A stretch of 64,000 bases of DNA from Alteromonas gracilis. Lineage in GTDB: Bacteria > Pseudomonadota > Gammaproteobacteria > Enterobacterales > Alteromonadaceae. The translations under genes were made by a program, and so were the position numbers. Numbering within the stretch: the first letter of the stretch is position 1; the number at the start of each line of letters is the position of its first letter. A model generated the notes under the pieces. It did not search any database. It was given only the letters and a program-made list of their open reading frames with translations, and was not told where the DNA came from. The stretch is taken from NCBI RefSeq assembly GCF_002993325.1, contig NZ_PVNO01000002.1, forward strand, positions 62,001 through 126,000, in the 5' to 3' direction. Positions 25,842 through 35,000 of this stretch are shown piece by piece.

Positions 25842-28292
25842 GTGAATAAACTACTTCTTGCGACGACGATTTCGTCGCTATTAGCTGGCAATGCAATCGC
25901 TCAGGACGCTGAAAAAACGGATGGTGCTCAAGGCGCTAAAGCTAAGAAAGAGTATGAACAAATCGTTGTTACGGGCACCAGTCGTGCTCGTTTGGTAGCG
26001 GAAACGCCGCAGTCGACTACATCTATGGGCGCGCAGGAAGTAGCGAAACTCTCGATGAGTAGCCAAGCCGATGTTCTTCGTTATGTACCGGGTATAAAGG
26101 TAGAAGGCGGTGGTGGTGAAGTCGCCACAAACTTGCAAGTACGAGGCTTACCATCATCAGGTCAGTTCCAATTTACTCCTCTACTTTATGATGGCTCACC
26201 CACTTTGAGTGCGTTTGGTCTGAACTCATCTGCATACGATGTTTACTTTAGAAACGATTTAGGTATTGAGCGTGTTGAGTTTGTGCGCGGTGGTGTATCA
26301 AACCTGTTTGGCCAAGGCTCTGTCGCTGGGGTTATTAACTACCTTTCTAAGAAAGGAACTGAACTTTCAGAAAGCACAGTGCAACTAGAGTTATCTGATA
26401 ACAATCGCAAGCGTTTAGATTTTGCTACAAGCGGGCCTTTAAACGAAAAAGGTATGTATTACGCTATGTCTGGTTTTTATCGTTATGATGAAGGCCCTAT
26501 TGACACAGGATTGCCTACTGAAGGCTATCAAGTTCGCGGTAACATTCATAAGGAATTTGATGATGGCAGCGGCTACTTCACTATTTACGGGCAAGCGATA
26601 AACGATGAAGTGCAGTTTTTCTTACCTCTCCCCCTTGATGCACAGAGCCGTGAGCGTGTTGCAGGAAATGACGGGCGAGAAGTAGAATCAACCCAAACCT
26701 TTTACGCATCAGGTTTATCTTATGACACTGCAGATGGACGCTATCGCACTCCGATTGAAGAGGGCGTCGCGACAAGAGGTGGCTCGGTGTCTATGGAATT
26801 CTCGAAAGATTTGGGTAATGACTATAGCATTCTTGCTAGAGCAAAGTATGCCAGTTATGACCACCAGTTCAATTTGTTCTTAGATGGCGATGGCATTATC
26901 AATGTGCCAGAGACACAAAGCGAATATCTAGCAAACCGAGGGCTTGATGAGTTAGGTACTGCAGCTTTTACTTACGCGGGAACAGACATTGCGCTACCTG
27001 AGGGCGACCTATTATTTGCAAACCGCATTCTAGATAGGGACAGACCGGCGACAGATTTCTCGTCTGAGTTGAATATTGTTAAATATCTCGATATTGGTGA
27101 CTTCTCCCATAGCATTACGGTAGGTACCTTTTTCTCAAGTGCTGAGGCAGAAGACAATAATGTAATTACTCGATATCTTGGTGAGTTTAACAACCAAGCT
27201 CGTTTGGTCGATTTATCGATTACAGATGCTGATGATAATAACCTAATAGTCAGTCAAAATGGCGTAACCGGCCCAGGTATTAGTTTCTCTGATACGACCA
27301 TCTCTGCACGCAGAAATGCTTTCTATATTGCTGACCAAATGCAAAGTGATGATTGGATCATTGATGTTGGTTTGCGCTGGGAAGAAATAGACGGCACGAT
27401 CACACGAGAAGGTAATCAAACGGTTGTCGTTAATGACGATCCTATGCTTTATCAAGACTTACAGGTGAATGTAACGGGCAACGGTGCTTTAACTCACGGT
27501 AATGTTGATAACTCGGAACTTGCTTATTCAATAGCTGCGCTCTACAAGCTGGCCGATAATTTCAACGTTTATGCTAACTATTCAAGAGGGTTTTTCTTCC
27601 CCGAACTTCGCGGCGTTGCGTTTAATCCTAACGGTCAACCAGGACGTTACGAAAGTGAAATAGTGAAGCAAGCTGAGGTAGGTGCCAAATTCTTCTTAGA
27701 TGACTTTGTGGGAACCGTAGCGTTGTTCAAAACTGATCTTGAAGACAGACGTTCTGTTGACTTTGTGAACGACGAAAACGGCGTAGCAGTTGAAGTTCCT
27801 GTTTTTCAGTCTACAGAAGCCTATGGTGTTGAAATTGTTGGTAGTTACAACATTACTGATGATTTAATCTTCGATGCTAACTTTACCTACACTGATCATG
27901 AATTTACCGAATACGATTCAGATCCTTCTGTGATTGGTAACGAGTTAAGAAGAAAGCCGAACGTAATGTTTAACTCTGCCTTGCGTTATACGCTAGATGA
28001 CTGGGATATCTCTTTCTACCACAATTACCACGGTAAAAACTTTACTAACGACGCTAATTCTGTTGAGTTAGATGACTTCCACGTATTCCGTTTAGATACG
28101 GGCTATACATGGGAACTCGGGCAGAGTGAGCGACTTCGTGCAAGTATCGCTGTATGGAATCTATTTGATTCAGATGGTATTACTGAAGGGTCTCCTCGTC
28201 TAGGTAATAGCCAAACGGCAGGTGAATCTTACTTCGTAGGTCGCCCTATATTACCGCGCCGTGTGTCTTTGCGTTTGCGTTATGATTTTTAG
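25842..28292 (+). CDS. TonB-dependent outer-membrane receptor of the glycosylglycerate locus
   Basis: A protein of 816 residues. The signal peptide MNKLLLATTISSLLAGNAIA is followed by a TonB-box-like region (EQIVVTGTSR), a plug domain (~residues 55-170, GVSNLFGQGSVAGVINYLSKKG) and a 22-strand beta-barrel. The barrel ends in Phe preceded by alternating aromatics (RVSLRLRYDF), the usual outer-membrane targeting end. It would import a ligand across the outer membrane using TonB energy. Placement beside a symporter, a hydrolase and a glycerate kinase points to a small glycoside rather than a siderophore. The start is GTG at 25842 with GGAG about eight bases upstream. A hairpin with a T-tract lies after the stop, so downstream genes may be transcribed at a lower level. 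Confidence 0.88.
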   Translation: MNKLLLATTISSLLAGNAIAQDAEKTDGAQGAKAKKEYEQIVVTGTSRARLVAETPQSTTSMGAQEVAKLSMSSQADVLRYVPGIKVEGGGGEVATNLQVRGLPSSGQFQFTPLLYDGSPTLSAFGLNSSAYDVYFRNDLGIERVEFVRGGVSNLFGQGSVAGVINYLSKKGTELSESTVQLELSDNNRKRLDFATSGPLNEKGMYYAMSGFYRYDEGPIDTGLPTEGYQVRGNIHKEFDDGSGYFTIYGQAINDEVQFFLPLPLDAQSRERVAGNDGREVESTQTFYASGLSYDTADGRYRTPIEEGVATRGGSVSMEFSKDLGNDYSILARAKYASYDHQFNLFLDGDGIINVPETQSEYLANRGLDELGTAAFTYAGTDIALPEGDLLFANRILDRDRPATDFSSELNIVKYLDIGDFSHSITVGTFFSSAEAEDNNVITRYLGEFNNQARLVDLSITDADDNNLIVSQNGVTGPGISFSDTTISARRNAFYIADQMQSDDWIIDVGLRWEEIDGTITREGNQTVVVNDDPMLYQDLQVNVTGNGALTHGNVDNSELAYSIAALYKLADNFNVYANYSRGFFFPELRGVAFNPNGQPGRYESEIVKQAEVGAKFFLDDFVGTVALFKTDLEDRRSVDFVNDENGVAVEVPVFQSTEAYGVEIVGSYNITDDLIFDANFTYTDHEFTEYDSDPSVIGNELRRKPNVMFNSALRYTLDDWDISFYHNYHGKNFTNDANSVELDDFHVFRLDTGYTWELGQSERLRASIAVWNLFDSDGITEGSPRLGNSQTAGESYFVGRPILPRRVSLRLRYDF

Positions 28293-28313
28293 TCGACGTT
28301 GACACTCCCCCTC

Positions 28314-28347
28314 GCTGATGGCTCTTAACGGAGCTATCAGCTTTTTA
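28314..28347 (+). terminator. Intra-operon hairpin terminator after the TonB receptor gene
   Basis: GCTGATGGCTC / GAGCTATCAGC (one mismatch, six-base loop) followed by TTTTTATTT. The symporter gene begins 30 bases later with no clear promoter between, so partial read-through is likely. Confidence 0.7.
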
Positions 28348-28376
28348 TTTCGCGACTTGAATAATAAGAACAGCAT

Positions 28377-29948
28377 ATGAATTTTTTAGATTATATTGTA
28401 GTGATGGGTTACCTTGCCGCTTTGCTGTATATGGGGTTCGCCTTAAGACAGCAAGAAGACAAGGGGGATTATTTTCTTGGTGGCAGAACGTTAGGGTGGA
28501 AGCCGCTAACACTTTCCGTAATGGCCACACAGCTCTCTGCAATTAGCTTTATTTCTGCTCCGGCTTTTGTTGGACTGCGGGATGGTGGCGGTATGATTTG
28601 GCTGTCTTACGAGCTGGGTATTCCTATTGCTATGATCCTGCTGCTAGGTACTATCCTTCCGTCTCTATACAAGTCAGGCGTAGTCAGCATATATGACTAC
28701 CTAGAGCAAAGATTCGGACGTTTAACTCGCGTTCTAATAAGCATTGTCTTCCAATTTAGCCGTGCGTTCGCAACGGGTATCATGATTTATGCAGTGTCGA
28801 TTATTCTGCAAGGCACTATGGGTATTGAAGCTTGGCAGGCCGTAGTGCTTACCGGCATTATCACTGTGCTTTATTCGCTACAAGGCGGCATGAAAGCAGT
28901 AGTTTATGCTGACGCTATACAAATGGTTATCATTGTACTGGGCACCATAGCGTGCATCGTCATCGGGCTTCATGCACTGGGTGGCTTCGATGCACTGGTA
29001 GAACAGGCACCAAAAGAGCGGCTAACCGCAATCGATTTTTCTTCTTTGGGTTTTAGTGGCGATGGCTTTGGTTTTTTGCCAATGCTGTTTGGTGGGATTG
29101 TTCTTTACGCATCCTATTATGGCTGTGATCAAACACAAGCTCAGCGTGCGTTATCGGCAAGAAACGAGAATGACCTTCGGAAAATGATTGTCGCCAACGG
29201 AATTATTCGTTTTCCTATAACATTGCTGTATTGTTTTTCTGGGTTAATTGTTGGCACACTTGCGCTTACCAATACTGACTTTTTCAGTAAAATCCCTGCT
29301 GATAACCCAGACTGGTTGATGCCGACCTTTATCCTAAATTACCTTCCGCATGGGTTAATAGGGCTTTTGATTGTAGCTATCTTATCTGCCGCTATGTCGT
29401 CGTTAAGCTCAGCTATCAATTCTTTGTCGGCGGTTACCGTAGAAGACTATTGCCGCATAACCGATACAGAACTTGAGCACAAAAGTTATCTTCGCGTAGC
29501 TAAAATAACTGGTTTGATATGGGGTGGTGTTACGCTGGTTCTTTCTCTTTTTGCAGGAAACATTGCACCAACAATAATTGAAGCTATCAACAAAGTTGGT
29601 TCTGTATTTTACGGGCCTATACTCGCGCTCTTTTTACTTGCCGTAGCAAGTAAAACGCTGAGCGGACGACATGTTAATTTGGGGCTCATTGCAGGCGTGG
29701 GTACCAACGTCATTATTTGGCTATTCGTTCCAGACATTTTTTGGTTCTGGTGGAATGTCATCGGCTTTGTTGTCACCTGTGCCGTTTCAATAGTAGCACG
29801 CACTGTATGGCCTTCATCAGTATCTTCAACTGATACAAAACAGCTTGTTTTCCACTCTATTCTAACTAAAAGCGACATTTTCATATTGCTAGGCTTTTTT
29901 ATTGTCATGCTAAGCGTGTGTTTACTTCTCCCTTCACTATTTTCATAA
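28377..29948 (+). CDS. Sodium:solute symporter (SSS family)
   Basis: A protein of 523 residues with about 13 to 14 membrane spans. It shows the SSS/SGLT family features: N-terminal DYIVVMGYLAALLYMGF, DYFLGGRTLGWKPLTLSVMATQLSAISFISAPAFVG, and the SLYSLQGGMKAVVYADAIQMVI-type motif around residues 165-185. LSAAMSSLSSAINSLSAVTVEDY (~340) is the Na+-site helix. It would carry a solute across the inner membrane with sodium. From context the solute is the intact glycosylglycerate or its sugar. It lies between two hairpin terminators in the plus-strand arm of the locus. The start ATG has only a weak purine stretch upstream (AATAAGAA). Confidence 0.9.
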   Translation: MNFLDYIVVMGYLAALLYMGFALRQQEDKGDYFLGGRTLGWKPLTLSVMATQLSAISFISAPAFVGLRDGGGMIWLSYELGIPIAMILLLGTILPSLYKSGVVSIYDYLEQRFGRLTRVLISIVFQFSRAFATGIMIYAVSIILQGTMGIEAWQAVVLTGIITVLYSLQGGMKAVVYADAIQMVIIVLGTIACIVIGLHALGGFDALVEQAPKERLTAIDFSSLGFSGDGFGFLPMLFGGIVLYASYYGCDQTQAQRALSARNENDLRKMIVANGIIRFPITLLYCFSGLIVGTLALTNTDFFSKIPADNPDWLMPTFILNYLPHGLIGLLIVAILSAAMSSLSSAINSLSAVTVEDYCRITDTELEHKSYLRVAKITGLIWGGVTLVLSLFAGNIAPTIIEAINKVGSVFYGPILALFLLAVASKTLSGRHVNLGLIAGVGTNVIIWLFVPDIFWFWWNVIGFVVTCAVSIVARTVWPSSVSSTDTKQLVFHSILTKSDIFILLGFFIVMLSVCLLLPSLFS

Positions 29949-29967
29949 GGGTCCTGCGGACCCTTTT
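29947..29967 (+). terminator. Hairpin terminator overlapping the symporter stop codon
   Basis: AAGGGTCC TGC GGACCCTT followed by TT only, beginning at the second base of the TAA stop. The short T-tract suggests leaky termination or an mRNA-stabilising hairpin ahead of the kinase gene. Confidence 0.6.
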
Positions 29968-29978
29968 AGAGGTTTCAA

Positions 29979-31211
29979 ATGATTAAAACATTCCTTTTAT
30001 CTTTGTATGAAGAAGCGGTGAGAGTTAGCAAACCTAAACACTGTTTGCCAAAGTACTTTGCTTCGTTTGATAAGAATCAGCGAGTATGTATTCTGGGGGC
30101 GGGTAAAGCGGCAGCAGATATGGCTGTTGAGGCTTATAACTACTTCGGCGATAACGCCTACGGTTTGGTGGTGACACGTTACGGCTACGAAAATACAGAG
30201 TCCACAGGCAATATTGATGTGCATCTTGCTGCACATCCAGTCCCTGATGAAAATAGTGTAGAAGGGGCTAAAGCGTTATTGTCTTTGGCATCTAAGGTAG
30301 CCCCTTCAGAAAACGCTATTTTCCTTATTTCCGGTGGCGGATCGTCACTCGCTTGTGCTCCGCCAGAGGGTATTTCACTGGATGAGAAACTTGCACTCCA
30401 CAAATTCTTATTGCGAAGTGGTGCAAGCATTGAGGAAATGAACACAGTTAGAAAACACGTTTCTGTTATCAAGGGGGGAAGACTTGCCGCTGCGTCGAGA
30501 GGGATAAATACAAGCTTAGTTATTTCAGATGTTGTGGGTGACGATCCGGCTTTTATTGCCTCTGGACTAACGGTTCAAGATACTACAAGGCCTGAAGATG
30601 CAATCGCTATTCTCGATAGGTATGGATTTAGTGAAGCGTCTTCTATTCGTGACCACTTAAATCAAGCTTTGCCGCTTCCGAAGGTCTCAGGTGACTACAC
30701 ATTGGTGGCTAATGCGCAAAGTGCAATTGATGCCGCTGTTAAAAAAGCGAAGGCGGCTGGTTGGGATACCGAGATTATTAGTTACACAGAAAGAGGAGAG
30801 GCGCAAACAGTCGCTAAACGGCATGCAGAAATCGCGCTTGAATATAAGAAAAAAGGTAAGCCAATTCTACTTTTTTCAGGCGGAGAACTTACGGTGACAC
30901 TAGGTGACTCTGAAGGTGAAGGCGGGCCGAACCAAGAGTATCTCATGGCTCTTGCACACGCACTCGACGGAGAGCCAGGAATTAGTGCCCTAGCAGCCGA
31001 TACAGATGGAGTTGATGGCAGCAAAGATGTGGCAGGCGCCTTCATTGACGAAGGTACACTTGCGAAGGCATTTAATAAGGGGCTTGATGTAAACGTATTA
31101 TTAGATGAGCACAATAGCTTTGGCTTTTTTGGTGCTCTTGACGCGCATATAGAGATTGGGCCAACACGAACAAACGTGAATGATTTCAGAGTGATTTCTA
31201 TTTCAACGTAG
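29979..31211 (+). CDS. D-glycerate 2-kinase, MOFRL (type II) family
   Basis: A protein of 410 residues of the glycerate kinase II/MOFRL group. An N-terminal Rossmann-like domain has the ILGAGKAAADMA motif and FLISGGGSSLACAPPEGISLDEK. KHVSVIKGGRLA and LVISDVVGDDPAFIASGLT follow, and the C-terminal MOFRL domain has SGGELTVTLGDSEGEGGPNQEYLMALA, ALAADTDGVDG and PTRTNVNDFRVI. These enzymes phosphorylate D-glycerate to 2-phosphoglycerate with ATP, feeding lower glycolysis. D-glycerate is exactly the non-sugar product of glycosylglycerate hydrolysis, which is the strongest evidence for the substrate of this locus. GAGG lies 8 bases before the ATG. Neighbours are the symporter upstream and the ROK regulator downstream. 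Confidence 0.92.
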   Translation: MIKTFLLSLYEEAVRVSKPKHCLPKYFASFDKNQRVCILGAGKAAADMAVEAYNYFGDNAYGLVVTRYGYENTESTGNIDVHLAAHPVPDENSVEGAKALLSLASKVAPSENAIFLISGGGSSLACAPPEGISLDEKLALHKFLLRSGASIEEMNTVRKHVSVIKGGRLAAASRGINTSLVISDVVGDDPAFIASGLTVQDTTRPEDAIAILDRYGFSEASSIRDHLNQALPLPKVSGDYTLVANAQSAIDAAVKKAKAAGWDTEIISYTERGEAQTVAKRHAEIALEYKKKGKPILLFSGGELTVTLGDSEGEGGPNQEYLMALAHALDGEPGISALAADTDGVDGSKDVAGAFIDEGTLAKAFNKGLDVNVLLDEHNSFGFFGALDAHIEIGPTRTNVNDFRVISIST

Positions 31212-31239
31212 TGGGAACTCAGCGTAAGTTACGTATAAT
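31211..31239 (+). promoter_or_regulatory. Sigma-70 promoter candidate for the ROK regulator gene
   Basis: A perfect -10 TATAAT at 31234-31239 with a weak -35 (GTGGGA at 31211-31216, 17-base spacer), 21 bases before the ATG. It would let the regulator be made independently of the operon. Confidence 0.45.
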
Positions 31240-31259
31240 AGGTACAGCTTAATTCGAAT

Positions 31260-32423
31260 ATGTTGAAAGTGAAATCTATGCTGACATCGGCGAGAAACAA
31301 TCAATTGCTGCGTGGTAATTTCGAGCTTGGCAAAGGCGAAAAGTTGCTACAAGACAATCCCAAAGCTATCGTCAAAGAGGTGTTTTGGACTCACGGCATA
31401 ACACAAAGAGCAATATCTGCCGCCACAAAAATCCCCCAGCAGACCGTTTCTCGTTTGGTGATTACACTTATTGAAGATGGTCTTATCAGAGGCGTTGGTG
31501 ACTCGGGTAAAGCCTCCACAGGACTAGAGCCAAACCCCGAGTATGCTTATAGCTATGGCTTATCGATACTGCTTGATGCTATATCCATTGCTTTGATGAA
31601 CTTTAAAGGTGAAGTGGTTGCAACCCGGCACGTAGAATTAGACGATATGGGAATTGCTTCGGTACTATCAAAAGCGGTTGCTGAAGTTGAAGCAATGTCA
31701 GCAGAACATAGTATCGATAATGACCGTATACTCGGTATTGGCGTAGGCATTTCAGGCTTCTTCAGCTCAAATGATGGCAAAATGAATACGCACCATGCAA
31801 TTGAAGAATGGGCTGATATCAATATTGCAGATACTGTGGCAGATGCATTTAATTTACCCACTTGGGTAGTAAATGATGGGACGGGAGCCGCCGCTGGTGA
31901 GGGGATCGCAGGGGTAGGGCGGAAGTATAAAAACTTTGTGTACTTCTTCGTATCAAGTGCCTTTGGCGGGGGGTTGATCAATAACGGTGACATGATTCGG
32001 GGAACCCATGGCAATGCCGGGGAGCTAGGCGATATGCTACCTGCTAAACTGTATAGCCACCCAAACCTGAAGTTGCTTGAGCGTATATTGTTAAAGCACG
32101 GTGTTGAGGTACCATCAATGTATCGCTTAAATGAAGTGTTTGATCCTGAATGGCCTGGCGTTGACGAATGGATCTATAAGGTGCAAGACTCATTCGATTT
32201 AGTCGCAACGGCAAGCTCAGCCCTGCTTGATAGCCAAGCCATTATCATCGGTGGTCACATACCGACTAAATTGGCGCAAAAAGTCATTCCAAGGATTGAC
32301 GTATATGCACAGTTTAGACGAGGTGCTAAGCGTCCGATGCCCGAAATCGTTTGCGCTGGAGTAACCGATTGCCCGGTTGCAGTGGGAGCAGCAACACTGC
32401 CTATAAGAGACTGGTATTTGTAA
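31260..32423 (+). CDS. ROK-family transcriptional regulator
   Basis: A protein of 387 residues. The N-terminal winged helix-turn-helix (VKEVFWTHGITQRAISAATKIPQQTVSRLVITLIEDGLI, about residues 38-78) is joined to a ROK sugar-kinase-like domain (ILGIGVGISGFFSSNDGKMN, WVVNDGTGAAAGEGIAGVG, FGGGLINNGDMIRGTHGNAGELGDM). The usual CxCGxxGC zinc motif of ROK proteins is absent, replaced by a segment without cysteines (AKLYSHPNLKLLE). This suggests a sensor without catalysis. It probably represses the glycosylglycerate genes until the sugar or its phosphate is present; the palindrome at 25708 is its likely site. A second possible start is the ATG at 31278. Confidence 0.87.
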   Translation: MLKVKSMLTSARNNQLLRGNFELGKGEKLLQDNPKAIVKEVFWTHGITQRAISAATKIPQQTVSRLVITLIEDGLIRGVGDSGKASTGLEPNPEYAYSYGLSILLDAISIALMNFKGEVVATRHVELDDMGIASVLSKAVAEVEAMSAEHSIDNDRILGIGVGISGFFSSNDGKMNTHHAIEEWADINIADTVADAFNLPTWVVNDGTGAAAGEGIAGVGRKYKNFVYFFVSSAFGGGLINNGDMIRGTHGNAGELGDMLPAKLYSHPNLKLLERILLKHGVEVPSMYRLNEVFDPEWPGVDEWIYKVQDSFDLVATASSALLDSQAIIIGGHIPTKLAQKVIPRIDVYAQFRRGAKRPMPEIVCAGVTDCPVAVGAATLPIRDWYL

Positions 32424-32429
32424 TTTAAT

Positions 32430-33689
32430 CTATGCTTGTAAAGACACTTTTTGCTTTCTATCTCTAAGAATTATCTGATCTTTACCTGAATGCTTCGCTT
32501 CGTATAATCGAGCGTCAGCAACTTCTAATTGAGACTCCAAGGAGTCGTGCGCTTCGGCACACACCCCGATACTGCACGTCACGTTGAATTTATGGTGAGT
32601 AAATTTGGTGGTGCGCACAGTGTCCATAAATGTAGCGAGCGCTGAAAGGTAAACTTTTGGTGGTCTTACTGATACTACAGTGAATTCTTCACCACCGTAG
32701 CGGACTATCAGGTCGTCTGGAAAATAGTCTTTTAGAAGCGCGGCGAATTCTTGTAATAATACGTCGCCGGTTTTATGACCGTATGTATCGTTCACGCCTT
32801 TAAAGTTATCGGCATCTATCATCGACACTATGACATTTGTTCTGGTTCCCTTATTTTCGAACAACTCTTCGGCTTTTTCATAAAGAAAACGGCGGTTATA
32901 GACCTTAGTAAGTGGATCTAAATTAGCTGAATCACGAATAGTTTGAATCATTTCCTGCGATTCAAGGTTCTGCATTATACGGCAATAGAATTCTTCGTGA
33001 TAAAAGGGCTTTGAGAGAAAGTCATTCGCGCCGCTTTTAATAAATTTAGAAGTAAGCACGCTATCGCCGGTGGCAGAAAGCCCAATAAAAACGAGATCTT
33101 GCATTCTCTTTTCGTGGCGTATCGCCTTAACCAATTCATAGCCATCCATATTAGGCATACGATGATCAGCAATCACCATTTTAATGTCGCGATGATTATC
33201 AAGCTCATCGAGCGCTTCCAAACCATCGCTTGCTTCGTGAACTTGAAACTTGAATTTGCGAAGCAAGGAGCAGATATGGTTCCGGCTCGTCATAGAGTCT
33301 TCAACAACAAGCACCTTTGTGTTTAGGTTTTTTCTTAAGCGATCAACCAGCTTAGATACCTGTAGGTAAGAATAGCGAGACTCTTTAGTAATATAGTCTA
33401 GCACGCCCTGGTCGAGTAGTTGCGAACGAGTAAATTCATCGAAGTTCCCGGTCAGTACGATGGTTGGAACGTTATGAGAAAGTGCTAATTCGACGCTTTC
33501 GCCACGGGGGGCGTCGGGAAGATTTAAATCAACAATAGCGGCCAAGTATTCGGTGCCGCTCTCAAGAGCCCCTTTTGCCTCAGCTAAATCTTCACAGAGG
33601 TCACATGTAAAATGAGGATTTTCTTCAATAAGTTTATTGACGATCTTACGGACAGTTACGCTGTCTTCTACTACAAGCACTTTATACAT
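32430..33689 (-). CDS. Diguanylate cyclase with two receiver domains (REC-REC-GGDEF)
   Basis: A protein of 419 residues. Receiver 1 (~1-120) has VLVVEDS, the phosphoacceptor in AAIVDLNLPD, and LTGN with a late lysine. Receiver 2 (~125-245) has VLVVEDSMTSRN, MVIADHRMPNMDG, LSATG and LSKPF. The GGDEF domain (~265-415) has SMIDADNFKGVNDTYGHKTGD and an intact active-site RYGGEEF. It would make cyclic di-GMP under phosphorylation control. The product-inhibition site (RxxD five residues before GGEEF) is FPDD here, so feedback inhibition by that site is probably lost. I start at the ATG at 33689, which has AGAGAAG upstream; the 14-residue longer frame does not. No partner kinase is adjacent. Confidence 0.9.
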   Translation of the reverse strand: MYKVLVVEDSVTVRKIVNKLIEENPHFTCDLCEDLAEAKGALESGTEYLAAIVDLNLPDAPRGESVELALSHNVPTIVLTGNFDEFTRSQLLDQGVLDYITKESRYSYLQVSKLVDRLRKNLNTKVLVVEDSMTSRNHICSLLRKFKFQVHEASDGLEALDELDNHRDIKMVIADHRMPNMDGYELVKAIRHEKRMQDLVFIGLSATGDSVLTSKFIKSGANDFLSKPFYHEEFYCRIMQNLESQEMIQTIRDSANLDPLTKVYNRRFLYEKAEELFENKGTRTNVIVSMIDADNFKGVNDTYGHKTGDVLLQEFAALLKDYFPDDLIVRYGGEEFTVVSVRPPKVYLSALATFMDTVRTTKFTHHKFNVTCSIGVCAEAHDSLESQLEVADARLYEAKHSGKDQIILRDRKQKVSLQA

Positions 33690-33734
33690 GTGAACTTCTC
33701 TTGGTACATACCACTTTATATTACTCAACAATTA

Positions 33735-33764
33735 CAAAAAAAGCCCTCTTGAAGAGGGCCTTTC
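33735..33764 (-). terminator. Rho-independent terminator of the prp operon
   Basis: GGCCCTC / GAGGGCT stem with a TTCAA loop followed on the minus strand by T7, 45 bases after the prpF stop. Confidence 0.88.
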
Positions 33765-33808
33765 ATACGAATGTCTATATTGAGACTTTTCGATGCGGGC
33801 TAATGCTA

Positions 33809-34990
33809 TTAGCTCTGTTCGACAGGAACGCGCACGTTTCCCTCCATTAGCACCCTTGCACTTCGGCTCATTACTGCTTGATTGATATGCCACTTGTCGT
33901 TTTCAAATGACGCTTTTGCACCAACGCGTAGCGTGCCAGAGGGGTGTCCAAAGGTCACCGAATCTCTGTCTTCTCCGCCAGCTGCTAGGTTCACCAGAGT
34001 ACCTGGAATTGCTGCAGCCGCAGCAATAGCTACGGCTGCCGTGCCCATCATTGCGTGGTGAAGTTTACCCATTGATAACGCGCGAACTAGCACATCAATA
34101 TCAGAGCCTAAAATGTCTTTTCCGCTTGATGCCTTATATCCTCTAGGAGGTGCAACAAACGCAACTTTAGGCGTGTGTTGTCTGTTTGCGGCTTCGCCTA
34201 CATCTTTTATTAGACCCATTTGAACAGCGCCGTGTGCACGAATGGCTTCGAATTTAGACAGGGCCTCTGCATCGTTGTTGATGTCGTCCTGTAATTCTGT
34301 GCCCGTGTAGCCAATATCTTCAGCGTTGATGAAAATAGTTGGAATACCCGCGTTTATCATGGTCGCTTGAAGTGAACCAACACCCGGTACTTCAAGCGTG
34401 TCGACCAAGCGCCCTGTGGGGAAGATAGCACCCTCACCGTCCGCTGGGTCAACAAATGCCACTTCTACTTCTGCTGCAGGAAAGGTAACCCCGTCTAGCT
34501 CAAAATCACCGGTCTCCTGCACTTCGCCATTAGTGATGGGCACCTTGGCAATAATCGCCTTATTGATATTGGCTTGCCAAATATTGACAATCGCAATGCC
34601 GTTTTCGGGGATTTTATCCTTGTCGACAAGACCATTGCTGATTGCAAACGCGCCAACGGCGGCTGTTAAATTACCGCAGTTACCGCTCCAGTCCACAAAT
34701 GGCTTATCTATGGCTACTTGCCCAAATAGATAGTCGACATCGTAACCTTCACGTTCGCTTTTGCTTAAAATAACGGTTTTGCTGGTGCTTGATGTCGCAC
34801 CGCCCATACCATCGGTTTGTTTACCGTATGGATCTGGGCTTCCGATAACACGCAGAAGCAGGGCATCGCGCGCAGGCCCCGGCTTTTGCGCAGCTTCTGG
34901 CAAGTCGGTTAAATTAAAAAACACACCTTTGCTAGTGCCGCCACGCATGTAGGTAGCCGGTACTCGAAGTTGTGGCGCATACTTTGTCAT
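33809..34990 (-). CDS. prpF: 2-methylaconitate cis-trans isomerase PrpF
   Basis: A protein of 393 residues matching PrpF: RVPATYMRGGTSKGVFF at the N-terminus, GMGGATSSTSKTVILS, DWSGNCGNLTAAVGAFAI with the catalytic-site cysteine, TMINAGIPTIFINAEDIGYTGTEL and KLHHAMMGTAAVAIAAAAAIPGT. It isomerises the 2-methylaconitate made by AcnD so that an aconitase can hydrate it. It is the last gene of the GntR-prpB-prpC-acnD-prpF operon, 10 bases after acnD, and is followed by a strong terminator. The pairing with AcnD is the standard alternative to PrpD. Confidence 0.96.
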   Translation of the reverse strand: MTKYAPQLRVPATYMRGGTSKGVFFNLTDLPEAAQKPGPARDALLLRVIGSPDPYGKQTDGMGGATSSTSKTVILSKSEREGYDVDYLFGQVAIDKPFVDWSGNCGNLTAAVGAFAISNGLVDKDKIPENGIAIVNIWQANINKAIIAKVPITNGEVQETGDFELDGVTFPAAEVEVAFVDPADGEGAIFPTGRLVDTLEVPGVGSLQATMINAGIPTIFINAEDIGYTGTELQDDINNDAEALSKFEAIRAHGAVQMGLIKDVGEAANRQHTPKVAFVAPPRGYKASSGKDILGSDIDVLVRALSMGKLHHAMMGTAAVAIAAAAAIPGTLVNLAAGGEDRDSVTFGHPSGTLRVGAKASFENDKWHINQAVMSRSARVLMEGNVRVPVEQS

Positions 34991-35000
34991 GTTTTTTCCC

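Noticed and set aside
31260..32423. ROK protein as a sugar kinase
   Set aside because: It has an N-terminal winged helix and lacks the ROK zinc-cysteine motif, which fits a regulator.
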